Notes: generated from the letters alone by a model not told the origin. Shown: positions 45,935 to 59,010, numbered from the stretch's first letter. The stretch is 64,000 bases of DNA from Stictocephala bisonia (GCA_035578905.1 JAQJVL010000174.1:414253-478252), one strand, 5' to 3'. Numbers and translations: made by a program.

Positions 45935-47535
45935 TACATTATAAATACTCGTTGTAACAGATAAATATCATATTCAGTACTGTCCAGGCTTTCTGTTGTT
46001 ATGTTTTACTTTAATAGAAAGTTTTGGAGCTGTGCTGTTGATTTTGTAACCAATTATCAATTAATATATAAAAAAGTTTAAAGTTTCTATATAATTTTTT
46101 GGTTTCTATTAAATACTGTGGATGTTAGACAACTTTACTTTCTGTTGTGAAATAAATTTTATTTTATATTTTTTATTTGTTAAGTTTATCATATTCATTT
46201 TCATGTATCATATCATATTTGCAGTGCTGTATTGTTTTCATAGTATTGTTGCAGTCTTGTGTTGTCTTAGCTGGTTCTGTCATTAGGTGGGTTGACTCTG
46301 ATTTTCAAGGTGCCTAGATAGTTCTCTTTTTATATTTGTTGGTTTCTTTGGTTAGTGTTGATGGTTTTATTTAGTGTGATGTCCAATTGTCTTAGGTGGT
46401 TTGATGTTGTCTGTTTCTGTTAGGCATTTGTTTGATTGGATCACTCACTCATTACTCATTCATTAACTTAAAGAAAGTAAGATGTCCAACATCCAACAAA
46501 GTATCCCTTGAATAGTTGTACATTGAGTTTAGTTTTGGGAATGACATACAAAAGAGGCAATTAGACACAAAAATTAAAATTCATCTTGTATTTATATCTT
46601 GTCTTAAATAAAATAAGCAACAGACCTAAAAATATAAACAATAATATATTTTATATATATACTAGACTATAAACACAATTTAATAGCATATTTAATTTAA
46701 TGATTAGCAAAATATAGATACGTAAGTATGTACTTTAAACTCAAGGGCATTCGATCTTTCCAACAAACAAACAAATATATGAAAATATGTTTATTATTGA
46801 AATAGCAAATCATTACCATAAATTTAAATTTCCTCAGCAAAAATCTGAAAAAGCGATGATGCTCACAGCAAAGTAAGCAGATGTAATCTAGTTTGTGACT
46901 AAATAATAAGTTTGAGAATAATTAAATAAAGTAAACTTCTTAAAGTTTTATTATAAAATATAAAAATCTATTTTGAACATTTTATTGGCAATTTTACAGC
47001 CGTATAAAATTTAATTGAAGTAATATATTAATAATAAATGACAGCTTATAAATGTATAATTAATATTCTAGCAATTTACTTATAGACTAGCATATATATG
47101 AAGGTTTTCATGGAAAAAGGGACAATAATTAAAATGTTAAATATGAGCCACAAATTAACTTTGAACTTCAAATAAATTAAATTCTAAAACCAAAAGTGTT
47201 TTAAAATTTGTAAATGGTTGTAAAACTAAAATGTTGTTCTGCTGTAAATACTTAATGGGTTACAGATCATACAACTCAAACGTTGATACAAATAGCACTG
47301 TCCTTAGAAAATGTCATAGTAATCTTTCCTTCAACATTCAAAAAGTTATTTAATAATAACATCCACAGGTACGTAAGTATAATATAAGATCTGAAGTATT
47401 GTTTTAGTAGTTATGTTTTAAGTATGATTTACTAGTTATCTTTTAAGTTAAGTTTTGAATAAAACCACATATTATAAGGTGCAAACGTTATATAATATTA
47501 AATAAATATTTTTATATAATTAATAAACTATGCAG
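45935..47535. other. AT-rich DNA, nothing recognised
   Basis: A T/G-rich stretch at 46180-46430 lies in this interval; no gene is supported. Confidence 0.5.
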
Positions 47536-47775
47536 CATTATATTTGATCTCGTTGTTATCTGTGACATTATATTTGATCTCGTTGTTATCTGTGACATTA
47601 TATTTGATCTCGTTGTTATCTGTGACATTATATTTGATCTCGTTGTTATCTGTGACATTATATTTGATCTCGTTGTTATCTGTGACATTATATTTGATCT
47701 CGTTGTTATCTGTGACATTATATTTGATCTCGTTGTTATCTGTGACATTATATTTGATCTCGTTGTTATCTGTGA
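47536..47775. repeat. Perfect 30-bp minisatellite, 8 copies
   Basis: Eight identical copies of CATTATATTTGATCTCGTTG plus TTATCTGTGA. The length divisible by three and the lack of stops give reading frames on both strands (MSQITTRSNI repeats), which are artefacts. Perfect identity implies recent expansion. Confidence 0.97.
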
Positions 47776-48123
47776 CATATTAGCTTCTCACACTAGCTTT
47801 ACTCATTTGGACTAAAATGTATAATGATATATTATTTAATTGATTTTAAAACTGTCTTGATTGTTTATTTAAAGTATTTAGTGTGTTTATTGTGATATAG
47901 ATCAGTGTTCCAGGGTCAATGGAGTGGATATAACTGTAATATTTTCTTTCCCCCTGGACTGAAAATATTCAATAATTTATTTCCACTACATAGTTATTTA
48001 ATTTCATGCATTGTGTTTTTGTTGATAATTAACCCCGTTTTTTCATTCATAGTGAGATTTGTCCTTGAAATTTGTTTAGACCTTTATGCTTTATATCTTA
48101 TCCGGAGGGGGGCAACAAACGAA

Positions 48124-48425
48124 GTTCTTTTGTGTAGGGTGGGTGGGCTAATAACAGTATTTAGCTCCCATATAAAAGAGTAAACCAATAAAACTAAATT
48201 GTATTAATATAGCGCTTGGTTTAGTCACTGCTGTTTTTTATGTTAAAAGCAAGTGGATTGTCCATGTTTTGTCTAGTTCCTTTATGTAGGGTGGGTGGGT
48301 TGGTAACGGTATTTAGCTCCCATATTACCGGGGTAAACCAATAAAACTAAATTGTATGAATATGGATGGCAGTTGGTTTGGTCACTACAGTTGTATTTGT
48401 TTATGGCGAGCGGTTGGTCCATGTT
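48124..48425. repeat. 150-bp tandem duplication with GGGTGGGTGGG core
   Basis: TGTAGGGTGGGTGGGCTAAT...TAAACCAATAAAACTAAATTG...TTGGTC...CCATGTTTT occurs twice (from about 48133 and 48285). The second copy runs directly into the TTAA of the next element. Confidence 0.85.
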
Positions 48426-48429
48426 TTAA

Positions 48430-49084
48430 CCCTCCCAGCGACCAGTAGTCCACCCCTTAATGTCCAGCCTTTTTTAGCTACTTTGCAGCGTTTTGTAGAA
48501 AAATGTTGAGCACACACAAAAATAAGTAAAATCTTAAAGTAATATCAATGTAAAGTAAACAAAATAAGCTATATTAGAAAAATATTTTTTTTTACCTACC
48601 TTGAGTATTGTTGATGTTATCCTTGATTGTATTGTAAAAAATCAAAATTTCCCAAGTTTTGTTCAAAGTTTACACTATGCTAGTAAGAGATATTTCACTA
48701 TATAAAAAAACCAAGATAGCAGTTTTGTTGCAAATTTTATACATAAAAAGAAAATATATACATTATAAGGTTTATTACTACACTGAAAAAGGTACTCTAT
48801 GAAGTCTCTGAAACACTGACAGAATGTTAACACAATAACTGCGTTGTATAAATCAGCAGTTTTTTTTTTTGTTTTTTTTCACAAGGCAATAGAGGAAATC
48901 CAAAGATGTGCGATGTAAAGTAGAAACTCCTCTATCGATTCATAAATATTACGATGTACTATTACGAAAAATAACCGAGTTAACATTATAGTTTGTAAAC
49001 GATTGCTTGATGTCGACGAATCGACAGGTATCATTCAGAGCGCCGCTATTGCGGTCGAATTTTCGACAAGTAACGCCGGGAGGG
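48430..49084. mobile_element. piggyBac-type MITE, 655 bp, TTAA flanks
   Basis: TTAA at 48426-48429 and 49085-49088. The left end CCCTCCCAGCGACCAGTAG and the complement of the right end (CCCTCCCGGCGTTACTTG) share CCCTCCC(A/G)GCG. The right subterminal region contains TCGAATTTTCGA. No reading frame inside. Confidence 0.82.
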
Positions 49085-49379
49085 TTAAGTCTAGTCAGTT
49101 GGAATATAGTTAATTAGTTTCGAAGAGGAAAGAAGAAAACAAGAAAGAAGATAAAGAGAAAATTCTTTACAGGTGGGTTATTTATGATTATCTAAAGGGT
49201 TGTCCATCCCCCAGGGTGACGTACTCTACCCCTGGGGGGAGTCTCTCCCCAAAAGAGGCACCCAGGCAAAAGGTGGGCACTGTGACGTAGTGCTTGGGCT
49301 TTTAACTAGGATCCACCGAGTACAAAATTGTTATTAAGTTGCATACAATGTAAAAACAGTTAGTAAAGTCTTCATGTGT

Positions 49380-50605
49380 AAGTTGGAATGTTCTTATACG
49401 ATCCCCACTTTGAAGTACCTGACTCCGACCCCAACTTACTGTGATGTATCTGACTCCCACCTTCCACTCACTTTCAAGTACCTGACCCAACCCACAACTC
49501 ACTGTGATGCAACTGACTCCCACTCTAACTCATTGTGATGTACCTGACCCCCACTTTCAACTCACTTTGATGTACCTGACTCCCACCTTCAACTCACTGT
49601 GCTGTACCTGACCCCCACCTACAGCTAATTGTGATGTACCTGACTTCCGCCCTAACTAACTGTGATGTACCTGACCCCCACTTTCAACTCACTTTCATGT
49701 ACCTGACTCCCACCTTCAACTCACTGTGCTGTACCTGACCCCCACCTACAGCTAATTGTGATGTACCTGACTTCCGCCCTAACTAACTGTGATGTACCTG
49801 ACCCCCATCTTCAAGTTACTTTGATGTACCTGACCACCTCCTACAATCCACTGTGATGTACCTGACTTCCGCCCTAACTAACTGTGATGTACCTGACCCA
49901 CACCTTCAAGTTACTTTGATGTACCTGACCACCTCCTACAATCCACTGTGATGTACCTAACTCTGATCTACAACTCACAGTGATGTACCTGACTTCCGCC
50001 CTAACTAACTGTGATGTACCTGACCCCCACCTTCAAGTTACTTTGATGTACCTGACCACCTCCTACAATCCACTGTGATGTACCTAACTCTGATCTACAA
50101 CTCACTTTGATGTACCTGACTTCCGCCCTAACTAACTGTGATGTACCTGACCCACACCTTCAAGTTACTTTGATGTACCTGACCACCTCCTACAATCCAC
50201 TGTGATGTACCTAACTCTGATCTACAACTCACAGTGATGTACCTGACTTCCGCCCTAACTAACTGTGATGTACCTGACCCCCACCTTCAAGTTACTTTGA
50301 TGTACCTGACCACCTCCTACAATCCACTGTGATGTACCTAACTCTGATCTACAACTCACTTTGATGTACCTGACTCCCACCTTCAACTCACTGTGCTGTA
50401 CCTGACCCCCCCCCCTACAGCTAATTGTGATGTACCTGACTTCCACCCTAACTAACTGTGATGTACCTGACCCACACCTTCAAGTTACTTTGATGTACCT
50501 GACCACCTCCTACAATCCACTGTGATGTACCTAACTCTAATCTACAAATCACAGTGATGTACTTGATTTCCACCCACGACTCACCGTGATGTACATCTCT
50601 TAGCT
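49380..50605. repeat. 31-bp minisatellite with about 125-bp higher-order unit
   Basis: The monomer is close to GTGATGTACCTGACTCCCAC plus CTACAACTCACT. From about 49740 four distinct monomers (CTTCCGCCCTAACTAA; CCCCACCTTCAAGTTA; CACCTCCTACAATCCA; AACTCTGATCTACAA) recur in fixed order as a higher-order unit. Small reading frames over it are artefacts. Confidence 0.93.
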
Positions 50606-51080
50606 TTTGTATAATCATGAAATATTTTATATTTTATAAAACCAGTGGTTTTTTTAGATATTTGATAAAATAAAAACAAAATGGCCGTAACTTTGAAAAT
50701 AATTAAGATATATTTTGAAAATAATCAAAATAATTTCAAAATTTTTTTATCAAATACGACCTTCTAACATGAACCTATTTACCAAGTTTTGTAACAATCA
50801 TAAAGATAACAACAAAGATATAAATTGTTTTATGAAAAACAAATGGCATCTAGCTGCTAAACAAAGTGGAAATTGAAAAAAACATTATTCTTCATTTTTA
50901 GCTTAGAATTACACATAGAATCTGAAAATACATAGCCATCCTCACCTTTTTGTAACACCCTGTATATATTTAAATGGTCTTTGTAGCGTAGTACTGTAAT
51001 CGAGTTACTTTGGAGTTTTATGTTGTAAAGATGGTTACCATTGCCTATTACTGCAGTGTCCATGGTGGGTAGAAAATGTA
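50606..51080. other. AT-rich flank with CAAATACGACCTTCTAA block, no gene
   Basis: The stretch ATGAACCTATTTACCAAGTT...TAACACCCTGTATAT (about 50768-50968) looks like part of a dispersed repeat because of its phrase-like composition. I cannot assign it. Confidence 0.3.
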
Positions 51081-51104
51081 GGATGTTTTCTGGTGGTAGG
51101 GGGA

Positions 51105-51330
51105 GGAATGCAGTACCAGGCTAGTCAGTTTGCCGAAAAGCAGACCAATATACAGTTCAAATTTCACTAAAATACGTATGTCCCTTAGTTACTTGTCTAT
51201 TGGGCGATTAGTACTTACCCTTTCTAAGGACTGGTCAACATTAGTTAGTAACAATGACTACAGTTGAACGACTAATGTTTGATGTGGTATGAACAACTAC
51301 ACTCATTTGCAACGTTTATTCATCTTTATC
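51105..51330 (+). mobile_element. SINE family B fragment (3' half)
   Basis: Shares CTAGTCAGTTTGCCGAAAAG, TATTGGGCGATTAGTA and TTAGTTAGTAACAATGACTA with the 3' halves of the copies at 56531 and 58584. The 5' head is absent. Confidence 0.65.
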
Positions 51331-51599
51331 TTAAATCTACATCATAAATCATTAATTAAAGAATCGGTATATGATGAATCATAGTTGTTTTATATTATTT
51401 AAAAATTTAATTAATAAACCATGCACAGAATTTTAACTCGGTGGAACTCAAGCCTGGATCTAGTACATAGCATTGACTTTCTAACGATGACCCACTCACC
51501 TTCCCACACAGTAAGGTGGTAATGGCACTCCCACATATCAATATATTTAAAGGCGTATGGGTGTTGGTCAGTACCATCAAACTTGTATGATTGGGTCAA

Positions 51600-52760
51600 T
51601 ACTATCTTTCATGTGTAGGTAGATGGGTCAGTACCACCATATGTGTATAGGAAGATGGGAGAGCCGTTACCATCGTACAGGAAGGCCATTACTACAAAAA
51701 GTGATATTGACCTCCCACTCACCCATATAGTGGTAAGAGGAGACCCACTCATACATGCACATTGTCGCTGACACTCTCACCAACCAATATATGAACTGTG
51801 AGTGTAACAACCAATAAACGGATATTGACCCTTTCATAGATGTATATTGATACTAACACGTGAATGATAGTATTATGTAATGTCAAGTTTTAGTGTAAAT
51901 ATTGGTGCGCCTACATACATACAAAGGAATTGCCCACTCACTCATACATGTATTGTGGTATTGTACATGTATTAACATATGGGTGGATGGGAAGTCCATT
52001 TCCACTCACTGTGCGTCTGTAAAGGTGGGTGATAAGGACATTGCCACTGTACGTTGCATTCCATTACTGTAGTACATGTATGGGTGGGAAGGCCTTTAGC
52101 ACTATGTATGTACGGATCATCAGGAGGGCCATTACCAACAATAAAACATGACATTACCCAATACCACCGTAATTGTGTTGGTACCATAGTACGTATATGA
52201 GTTGATGGGTGGCTTAATACCACCGTACGTTTATTGGTCATTACTCTCATAGTACATGTATAGGTTGATGAGAGTGAAAGTAGCACTGTGTACATATGAG
52301 TGGACAAGATGGTCATTGCCACTCTACGTGTAAGGGCGAATGGCAAAGCCCGTAGTAACTGTACGTGTATGGGCGGGTGGTAAAGCCCATTGTAACTGTA
52401 CGTGTATGGGCGGGTGGTAAAGCCCATTGTTACTGTACATGTATGGTTGGGTGGTAAAGCCCATGATCACTGTACGTGTATGGGCAGGTGGTAAAGCCCA
52501 TGGTCACTGTACGTGTAAGGGTGGGTGGTAAAGCCCATTGTCACTGTACATGTAAGGGTGGGTGGTAATGCCCATTGTCACTGTACGTGTAAGGTTAGGT
52601 GGTAATGCCCATTGTCACTGTACGTGTAAGGGAGGTTGGTATTGCCCGTTGTCACTGTACATGTATGAGTGAACGAGAGAGCCATAACCATGGTAAATGG
52701 GAGTCTTATAGTAGTCATGGGTAAGGTGGTTGGCCTTTGTAGGCCCAAAACAGTAGTCAT
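51600..52760. repeat. GTGGGTGGT minisatellite, 37-bp unit, decayed at the left
   Basis: From about 52320 to 52660 the unit TGTACGTGTATGGGCGGGTG plus GTAAAGCCCATTGTAAC repeats every 37 bp. Left of this the units are scattered and mutated. The 151-codon minus-strand frame over it is a repeat artefact. Confidence 0.88.
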
Positions 52761-54198
52761 AAGCAATTTAAACTGTTCTTCTGTTTACTTAAACTGTGTG
52801 TGAATTCGTTTACTTAAAAAAATGTCATAGGTATGCCGAATATACAGAAGGGTAAATAATACGGGCACTTTAAAACAAGAAAATTGTCTTAACACAACAG
52901 AACTAATAGCGTCTGATTGGAATAAAAAAAAAGGAGTGGCCGTTCTCATGTTACATGACGTAAAAGAGTGATTATACGTGTTACATTAACAGTAAGTATC
53001 AAGGATAACTTGTATTTAGGATAGTTTGAATTAGGCCTAATAATTAATTGTAAACGTTCTATGTTGACTTTATCGATGGAGGACAATAAATTGTAAATAT
53101 TGGACTGATGTCAGTTTAGTTCGCTTCCTTAGAATAAAACAAAATCTATGTATGAAAAAGTCATTACATAACATAGCATATTGTTCAAAGTTTTAAGCAG
53201 TGCCAAGTCAACATGTGTACGAGAAAAACTATTAGTTTAAAACTTCCTAAGGCCAAGAATCAAGATGGGTTTCTAAAATCACGGAGGTAAAATTGATATG
53301 TAATTCTGCCGCTTATCGGACGGCCGTGTATTTTCAGACAGTTATCGCATTCAGTTATCTCTACTCACTTTAAATAGAAACATATTCTACCATTTCTTCC
53401 AGATCATGTCATTCTTTTGTGCTTCTTTTACTGTGGATAATATAATTGATTTTACTATAAAAAAATTATATAGTTAAATCAACGATAATATTAATTTAAT
53501 AATACAACACTGTTACAACATTTCATTTCATATTTACTCTTATTAGGGGTTCTTCATTAATTAATCTTAATGATTACTTGGTACAACTTCAGTTACTCAT
53601 AACAGTCGATCTTAGTTAGTAACAGACTGCAAGGTTCATACTAACCCACCACAAGCTTCAAAATAAATGTTTCATAGAGTCATTCCAACTTATTCAACGA
53701 GATTACAGTTCCTGACGATCTTCCCCCCCCCCCCCCCCAATGACTCTAGGAATACGTCCTTCCCGCTCAGTCGCCTAATATAAAAGTTATTATCGAGTCT
53801 TCCCCAATGAATCTACTGTCGGTAGCACGTTCAACTGTCAGTACCTACGGCGCAGCCATAAGCAATTTAAATCAAAATCGGTTTCAGCGCTAGTAGTCTC
53901 CTAGATAACATCAACCTGTCTCACGCTTCATTATAAGCATGTAAATGGTTATATGAGATTGAATTAATTTATCTCGTTGTCTCTTTAGATAAATAATTTG
54001 CTGTCCTCAATCGTACAATCAAGTTGGTGCAAATTTACTAACTCGTTTTTCATGAATAAGAGATTCCAATTAAAGTACAATTAATCTAAGAATGATATAG
54101 AAATATGTTAAGGTATACATTAATTAATGTATTAATTAATTAGTATTATTAATTAATCAATTTCGTACCAAAACACACAGATAAATAACACCAAGTGG
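52761..54198. other. Intergenic DNA with a C-run, no gene
   Basis: A poly-C run (17 C) occurs near 53725. Otherwise AT-rich, nothing recognised. Confidence 0.5.
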
Positions 54199-55771
54199 TA
54201 GAGTTGGGAGAATCGAGTACTTTTAAGTATCGAGTCCAGTGAGTACGAGTACACAGAAGTACTCGAGTACTTGTACTCATGACTCCGTTATGAAGCTGAG
54301 GGAGGGGGTATCAAATCATCAGCTTTTTGGAGATCATTTTTAATATTAATTGTCTTCTTCTTCTGCAAACTACATATAATTTCTAGTAGCAATACAAATA
54401 CAATGTAGTTTTTATTTTTTGTGTTCATTACAGTTATATAAAGGCTCGCACAATACAGTGTACAATCATCTCTTTATTTAACTAAATTCTACAAAGGTAC
54501 TTTATTCTCATTAATATATTACTTGCATTTCTTATTGTAATAAGTACAGTATTTACTATGAGTACAAGTACAGCAATGATTACTGAATACTGGAGTACAA
54601 GTAGATAAGTGAGTACTGAGTACAGGGGTGAGTACTGATTACAGTAGTGAGTATGAGTACATCGGAGAGAACTGAGTACGAGTACATCAGTGAGTACTGA
54701 GTACAGTAGTGAGTACGAGTACATCAGTGATTACTGAGTACAGTAGTGAGTACGAGTACATAAGTGAGTACTGAGTATAGTAGTGAGTACGAGTACATAA
54801 GTGAGTGCTGAATACAGTAGTGAGTACAAGTACATCGATGAGTACTGAGTACAGTAGTGAGTACGAGTACATCAGTGTGTACTGAGTACAGTAGTGAGTG
54901 CGAGTACATCAGTGAGTACTGAGTACAGTAGTGAGTATGAGTACATAAGTGAGTGCTGAATACAGTAGTGAGTACAAGTACATCGATGAGTGCTGAATAC
55001 AGTAGTGAGTACAAGTACATCGATGAGTACTGAGTACAGTAGTGAGTACGAGTACATCAGTGATTACTGAGTACAGTAGTGAGTACGAGTACATCGGTGA
55101 GTACTGAGTACAGTAGTGAGTATGAGTACATCGGTGAGTACTGAGTATAGTAGTGAGTACGAGTACATAAGTGAGTACTGAGTACAGTAGTGAGTACAAG
55201 TACATCGATGAGTACTGAGTACAGTAGTGAGTGCGAGTACATCGATGAGTACTGAGTACAGTAGTGAGTATGAGTACATAAGTGAGTGCTGAATACAGTA
55301 GTGAGTACAAGTACATCGATGAGTACTGAGTACAGTAGTGAGTACGAGTACATCAGTGATTACTGAGTACAGTAGTGAGTAACGAGTACATCGGTGAGTA
55401 CTGAGTACAGTAGTGAGTATGAGTACATCGGTGAGTACTGAGTATAGTAGTGAGTACGAGTACATAAGTGAGTGCTGAATACAGTAGTGAGTACAAGTAC
55501 ATCGATGAGTACTGAGTACAGTAGTGAGTACGAGTACATCAGTGTGTACTGAGTACAGTAGTGAGTATGAGTACATCGGTGAGTACTGAGTACAGTAGTG
55601 AGTATGAGTACATCGGTGAGTACTGAGTACAGTAGTGAGTACGAGTACATCGGTGAGTACTGAGTACAGTAGTGAGTATGAGTACATCGGTGAGTCGTTC
55701 GTGACCATATGAGTACAAGTACAAGTACTCATGAGTACTTTTGAAACTGTACTCGATTCTGCACATCACTA
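54199..55771. mobile_element. Nonautonomous hAT-type element carrying an expanded minisatellite
   Basis: A perfect 8-bp duplication CCAAGTGG occurs at 54191-54198 and 55772-55779. The left end TAGAGTTGGGAGAATCGAGT and the complement of the right end (TAGTGATGTGCAGAATCGAG) are inverted repeats, both continuing TAC. The 8-bp duplication and TAG.G.TG ends fit the hAT superfamily. The interior is a unique 300-bp left part and a long GAGTAC minisatellite. No transposase. Confidence 0.85.
54590..55697. repeat. 37-bp GAGTAC minisatellite, about 29 copies
   Basis: The unit GAGTACGAGTACATCGGTGA plus GTACTGAGTACAGTAGT repeats with few indels, with variants such as ATAAGTGAGTGCTGAAT. It is free of stops on the minus strand in several frames, which creates long false reading frames (up to 222 codons of SLLYSVLTDVLVLTTVLSTH-like repeats). 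Confidence 0.95.
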
Positions 55772-55779
55772 CCAAGTGG

Positions 55780-56530
55780 CCTCTCTTGTATATCCAGTTT
55801 AAAAACCAGTTTATTTTGTTTCAATTAATATTGGTAATAAATAATATGACATATTTGAAATAAGCCAGACGACATGAATAAAATTAAACTAAACACAACT
55901 GAAATATGTAGAAAAATGATACTACAGTAGTACTTGTAGGTATTTGATATGGATACAATTAATTCCCTAAAGCAAAATTCATTCCAAATGAAAATTTGAA
56001 AATGTTAATATAAGATTATGTATAACTTTAATACTATCATTATTATAGTAATAAAAACATATAATAACTAACGTAATAATTATAAGAACCGGGATCTCTA
56101 ATCAAAAATAAGTAAAAAGGCTTGTGATACAAATTTAGGAATATAAGTTTAGTTTTAACATTGAAAGAGTAATTAATTCATTACAAATAAAAAAGTACTG
56201 TGTCATAAAGTGATACAGTATATGATTTATTTATATTTTTTCCTAGCCGTTGGAAGGTATAGAGTGCCTGTAGAGTTTGTACAAAGACTGTAAATTATAT
56301 CTTCAAAAGTAAATTGTTATTTGTTCTTCACAATCTTGGAATCATCCTTTGGCTAAATATAAAAATGGTGCTAAAATGTAGCCACTCTACTAGCACAAAA
56401 TAAATGGAATCAAAAACCACTGTTGATCTTTTTATTAACAATTTACTTCCTAATGAGAAAATTAATCATAGATCAGTGATCGAAGGCATTGTAATATATA
56501 TTAAATTAGTGTTTAGTTATGTACATGTCA
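55780..56530. other. AT-rich DNA, nothing recognised
   Basis: No reading frame or repeat that I can support. Confidence 0.5.
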
Positions 56531-56976
56531 GCACTGGTGACGCAGTGCTGTAACCCAGCTACTTGGGAACAAAGTGTTTGGGAGATTGTAAGCGATAGGT
56601 TCCATCCTCGGTCTTGTTAATACCGTCACGGCGTCCGCTCATTGGTTGGCATCGACGTGGACACTACTAGAGAAGTCTGGGGTGTTCGTGTTAGATGGTA
56701 GTCAAGGTTCAGATGTTGTGTAGGTAAGAGAACTGAGTGTCAAACTTGTCAGTTAGCTGAAAAGCAGACCAACACTACGTGTTTCGGATTCCACGTAAAG
56801 CTGTAGGTCCCATGGTTGCCCTGGCTATTGGGCTATTAATAAATAGTTCTTTCTGAGTTAAGTCGAACTCAGGCAGTAACAATGACTACACTCTTTCATC
56901 TACACTCATCACACTAATTCGAAATCCATATTCGTCCATATATTGATGATCGGCGTTTTAAGAATAAATAAATACA
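56531..56976 (+). mobile_element. SINE family B, copy 2
   Basis: Starts GCACTGGTGACGCAGTGCTG and has a B-box-like GGTTCCATCCTC near 56598. Ends with TTGATGATCGGCGTTTTAAG and an (AATA)n tail. Best full-length copy with 34815-35225 and 58584-59010. Confidence 0.82.
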
Positions 56977-58080
56977 AATATTTTGCCAAAAGACCAGGTG
57001 AGCAGGACAAATAACTGATAAACAGATATTTACAACTAAACAGTGATGACAAACACTTGTAAGTCATCAATCCACTTCTTATAATTTTGTTACAGGTGTA
57101 AACATTAATATCATTTTGATTTTCCACTTCAAAATTCTTAAGTAGTTTTAGCACAGATTTTTATATAGAATAGTCCAAAGAAGCGTAAATAAAAGAAATA
57201 CTTCTTGTAAAATAACTCTTTTCTTTTCAATCAAGGTAATCTCCTCAGAGCCACTCTCATAATCTTCCTCTTGAACTCCCTCTTTGTCATTCCCTCTATT
57301 GTCCTTTATACTATAATTTTTTTTTTTAAATTGTAACTAAAACCATTTGCTTGAGTCAAGTATTATATTTTTCAAAACATAGATTTTGTTCTCTTATATC
57401 AACATTTTAAAATCAATATAATTTTTTGTTTATAATCATTATTATTTTAAAATTTCAGTGAAATTTCAACTTTTCAACAAAATCATCAAAGACCTTTTTA
57501 GAGTCATGGGGACGCCATGTAACAAAATTTCAGTAACAACCATTTTAACCCTAAATATGCAGTTTCAAGGTATGTAGCTGCAGATATACATGCAGATAGA
57601 CACATGCCTTGAATTATAGTTCTTGCTTAACTAGAATTTTTTAATTTATTTTGGAACTTTCATACTATATATAAAGTTTTACGTTATTGAAAGAAGAATA
57701 AACTATAAAGAAAAAAAAGAGAATTTATGAAGACATCTTGAGTATGGTTATGATCAGGTAAAAGTTAAATGCATTAATGATCGCCACACACAAACGTAAG
57801 ATTTATTTACTTGAGTAGTGATATGAATTTATCGTAAACAAATGACATGTAATTACAATGCAACAAGTTTCAACAAAAGTAATCTGTATGAAATTTCAGA
57901 ATTTATTGATCACATTTAATTACATCATCATCAAATAATTAGAGTCTTTAGGTTTTACGATAAAAACACATCAATAAGAAGTGAAAGCCAATGTGAAATG
58001 TAGAACTTCTTTTTAAATTTTTTTATATTTGCCACCTTCTGGTAGAGATTGTTGCATGGCAGAGGGTCAGAGAGGGCAGA
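56977..58080. other. AT-rich DNA, no supported gene
   Basis: A short acidic/basic minus-strand frame near 57180-57300 (EEDYESGSEEI...) is too short to interpret. Confidence 0.4.
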
Positions 58081-58087
58081 TCGGCTG

Positions 58088-58127
58088 GCGAGAGAGAGAG
58101 AGAGAGAGGGGGGGGGGGGGGAGGGGA

Positions 58128-58190
<63 letters not shown>
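58088..58190. repeat. (GA)n microsatellite with poly-G interruptions
   Basis: A long AG dinucleotide run broken by runs of G at about 58109-58120 and 58181-58190. The plus-strand reading frame across it is an artefact. Confidence 0.97.
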
Positions 58191-58191
<1 letters not shown>

Positions 58192-58583
58192 TTATAAAAT
58201 ACCAGGAGAATGAGAGAGAAAGGAAAAGGTGGACAGGCATGTTGGGATGGAAGAGAGGGAGTGGCAGAAAATCTCAGTTCTGCATATCGGCAGCTGCGCT
58301 AAGCTCTTTTGACTGATACAGGAAGTCTCACTACTTCCCAATCTGTTTTCGCTTCATTTAAATGTGTATTCATTGGTTGTTACAGCCTATACCACTTAAA
58401 AATTACTTCATTCTTTTCAATATTTATCTCCACATCATTAATCACTAATCATTACGTAGAACCTCGATAGCTCAATACTCGATACTTCGACATCGTCCAT
58501 TGTAAAGACTAATCAATGAAATAACAGTGTCAAAGTGAATAATAACTCAAATTTAACAATATTTTGGACACTAAACTTTGTCA

Positions 58584-59010
58584 GCACTGGTGGCGCAGTG
58601 CTGTAACTCAGCAACTTGGGGACAAAGTGTTGTGGAGATTGTAGGTGATAGGTACTATGCTCAGTCCTCTTAATACTGACAGGGTGTCCGCTCAATGGAT
58701 CCCATCGACTTGGACAATAATAGAGAAGTGTTGGGTGTCCAGGTTGCGTGGCGGTCAGTTTTGGATGTTTTGTAAAGATGAGATGTCAGTATAAAGCTTG
58801 TCAAATAGCTAACTATCTGACAAATACTATGTGGGTCGGATCCCACATAAAGCCTTAAGTCCTTTAGTTACTCTGGTATTGGGCTATTAATAAATAATTT
58901 TTTCTGAACTAAGTCGAACTCAGTTAGTAACAATACTCATTCATCTACACTCATTCGCCCCTCATATTTTCCCATATCTCTATGATCATCATTTTAGAAA
59001 ATGAATAAAT
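58584..59010 (+). mobile_element. SINE family B, copy 3
   Basis: Begins GCACTGGTGGCGCAGTGCTG and follows copies 1 and 2 throughout. Ends with a variant of the ATGATCATCATTTTA...AATAAAT tail. Confidence 0.82.

Noticed and set aside
47512..47783. Repeat-protein frames on both strands over the 30-bp array
   Set aside because: Eight identical 30-bp units without stops produce these on both strands; no evidence of a gene.
47536..50605. CRISPR array
   Set aside because: Repeats are directly adjacent or of minisatellite type with no unique spacers, in a eukaryotic setting.
51972..52427. 151-codon minus-strand frame
   Set aside because: Lies in the GTGGGTGG minisatellite; the peptide repeats follow the DNA unit.
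55064..55732. 222-codon minus-strand frame (SLLYSVLTDVLVLTTVLSTH-like repeats)
   Set aside because: A by-product of the 37-bp minisatellite. The same word is read in several frames and there is no start context or domain.
58029..58316. Arg/Glu-rich 95-codon plus-strand frame
   Set aside because: Translation of a GA microsatellite.
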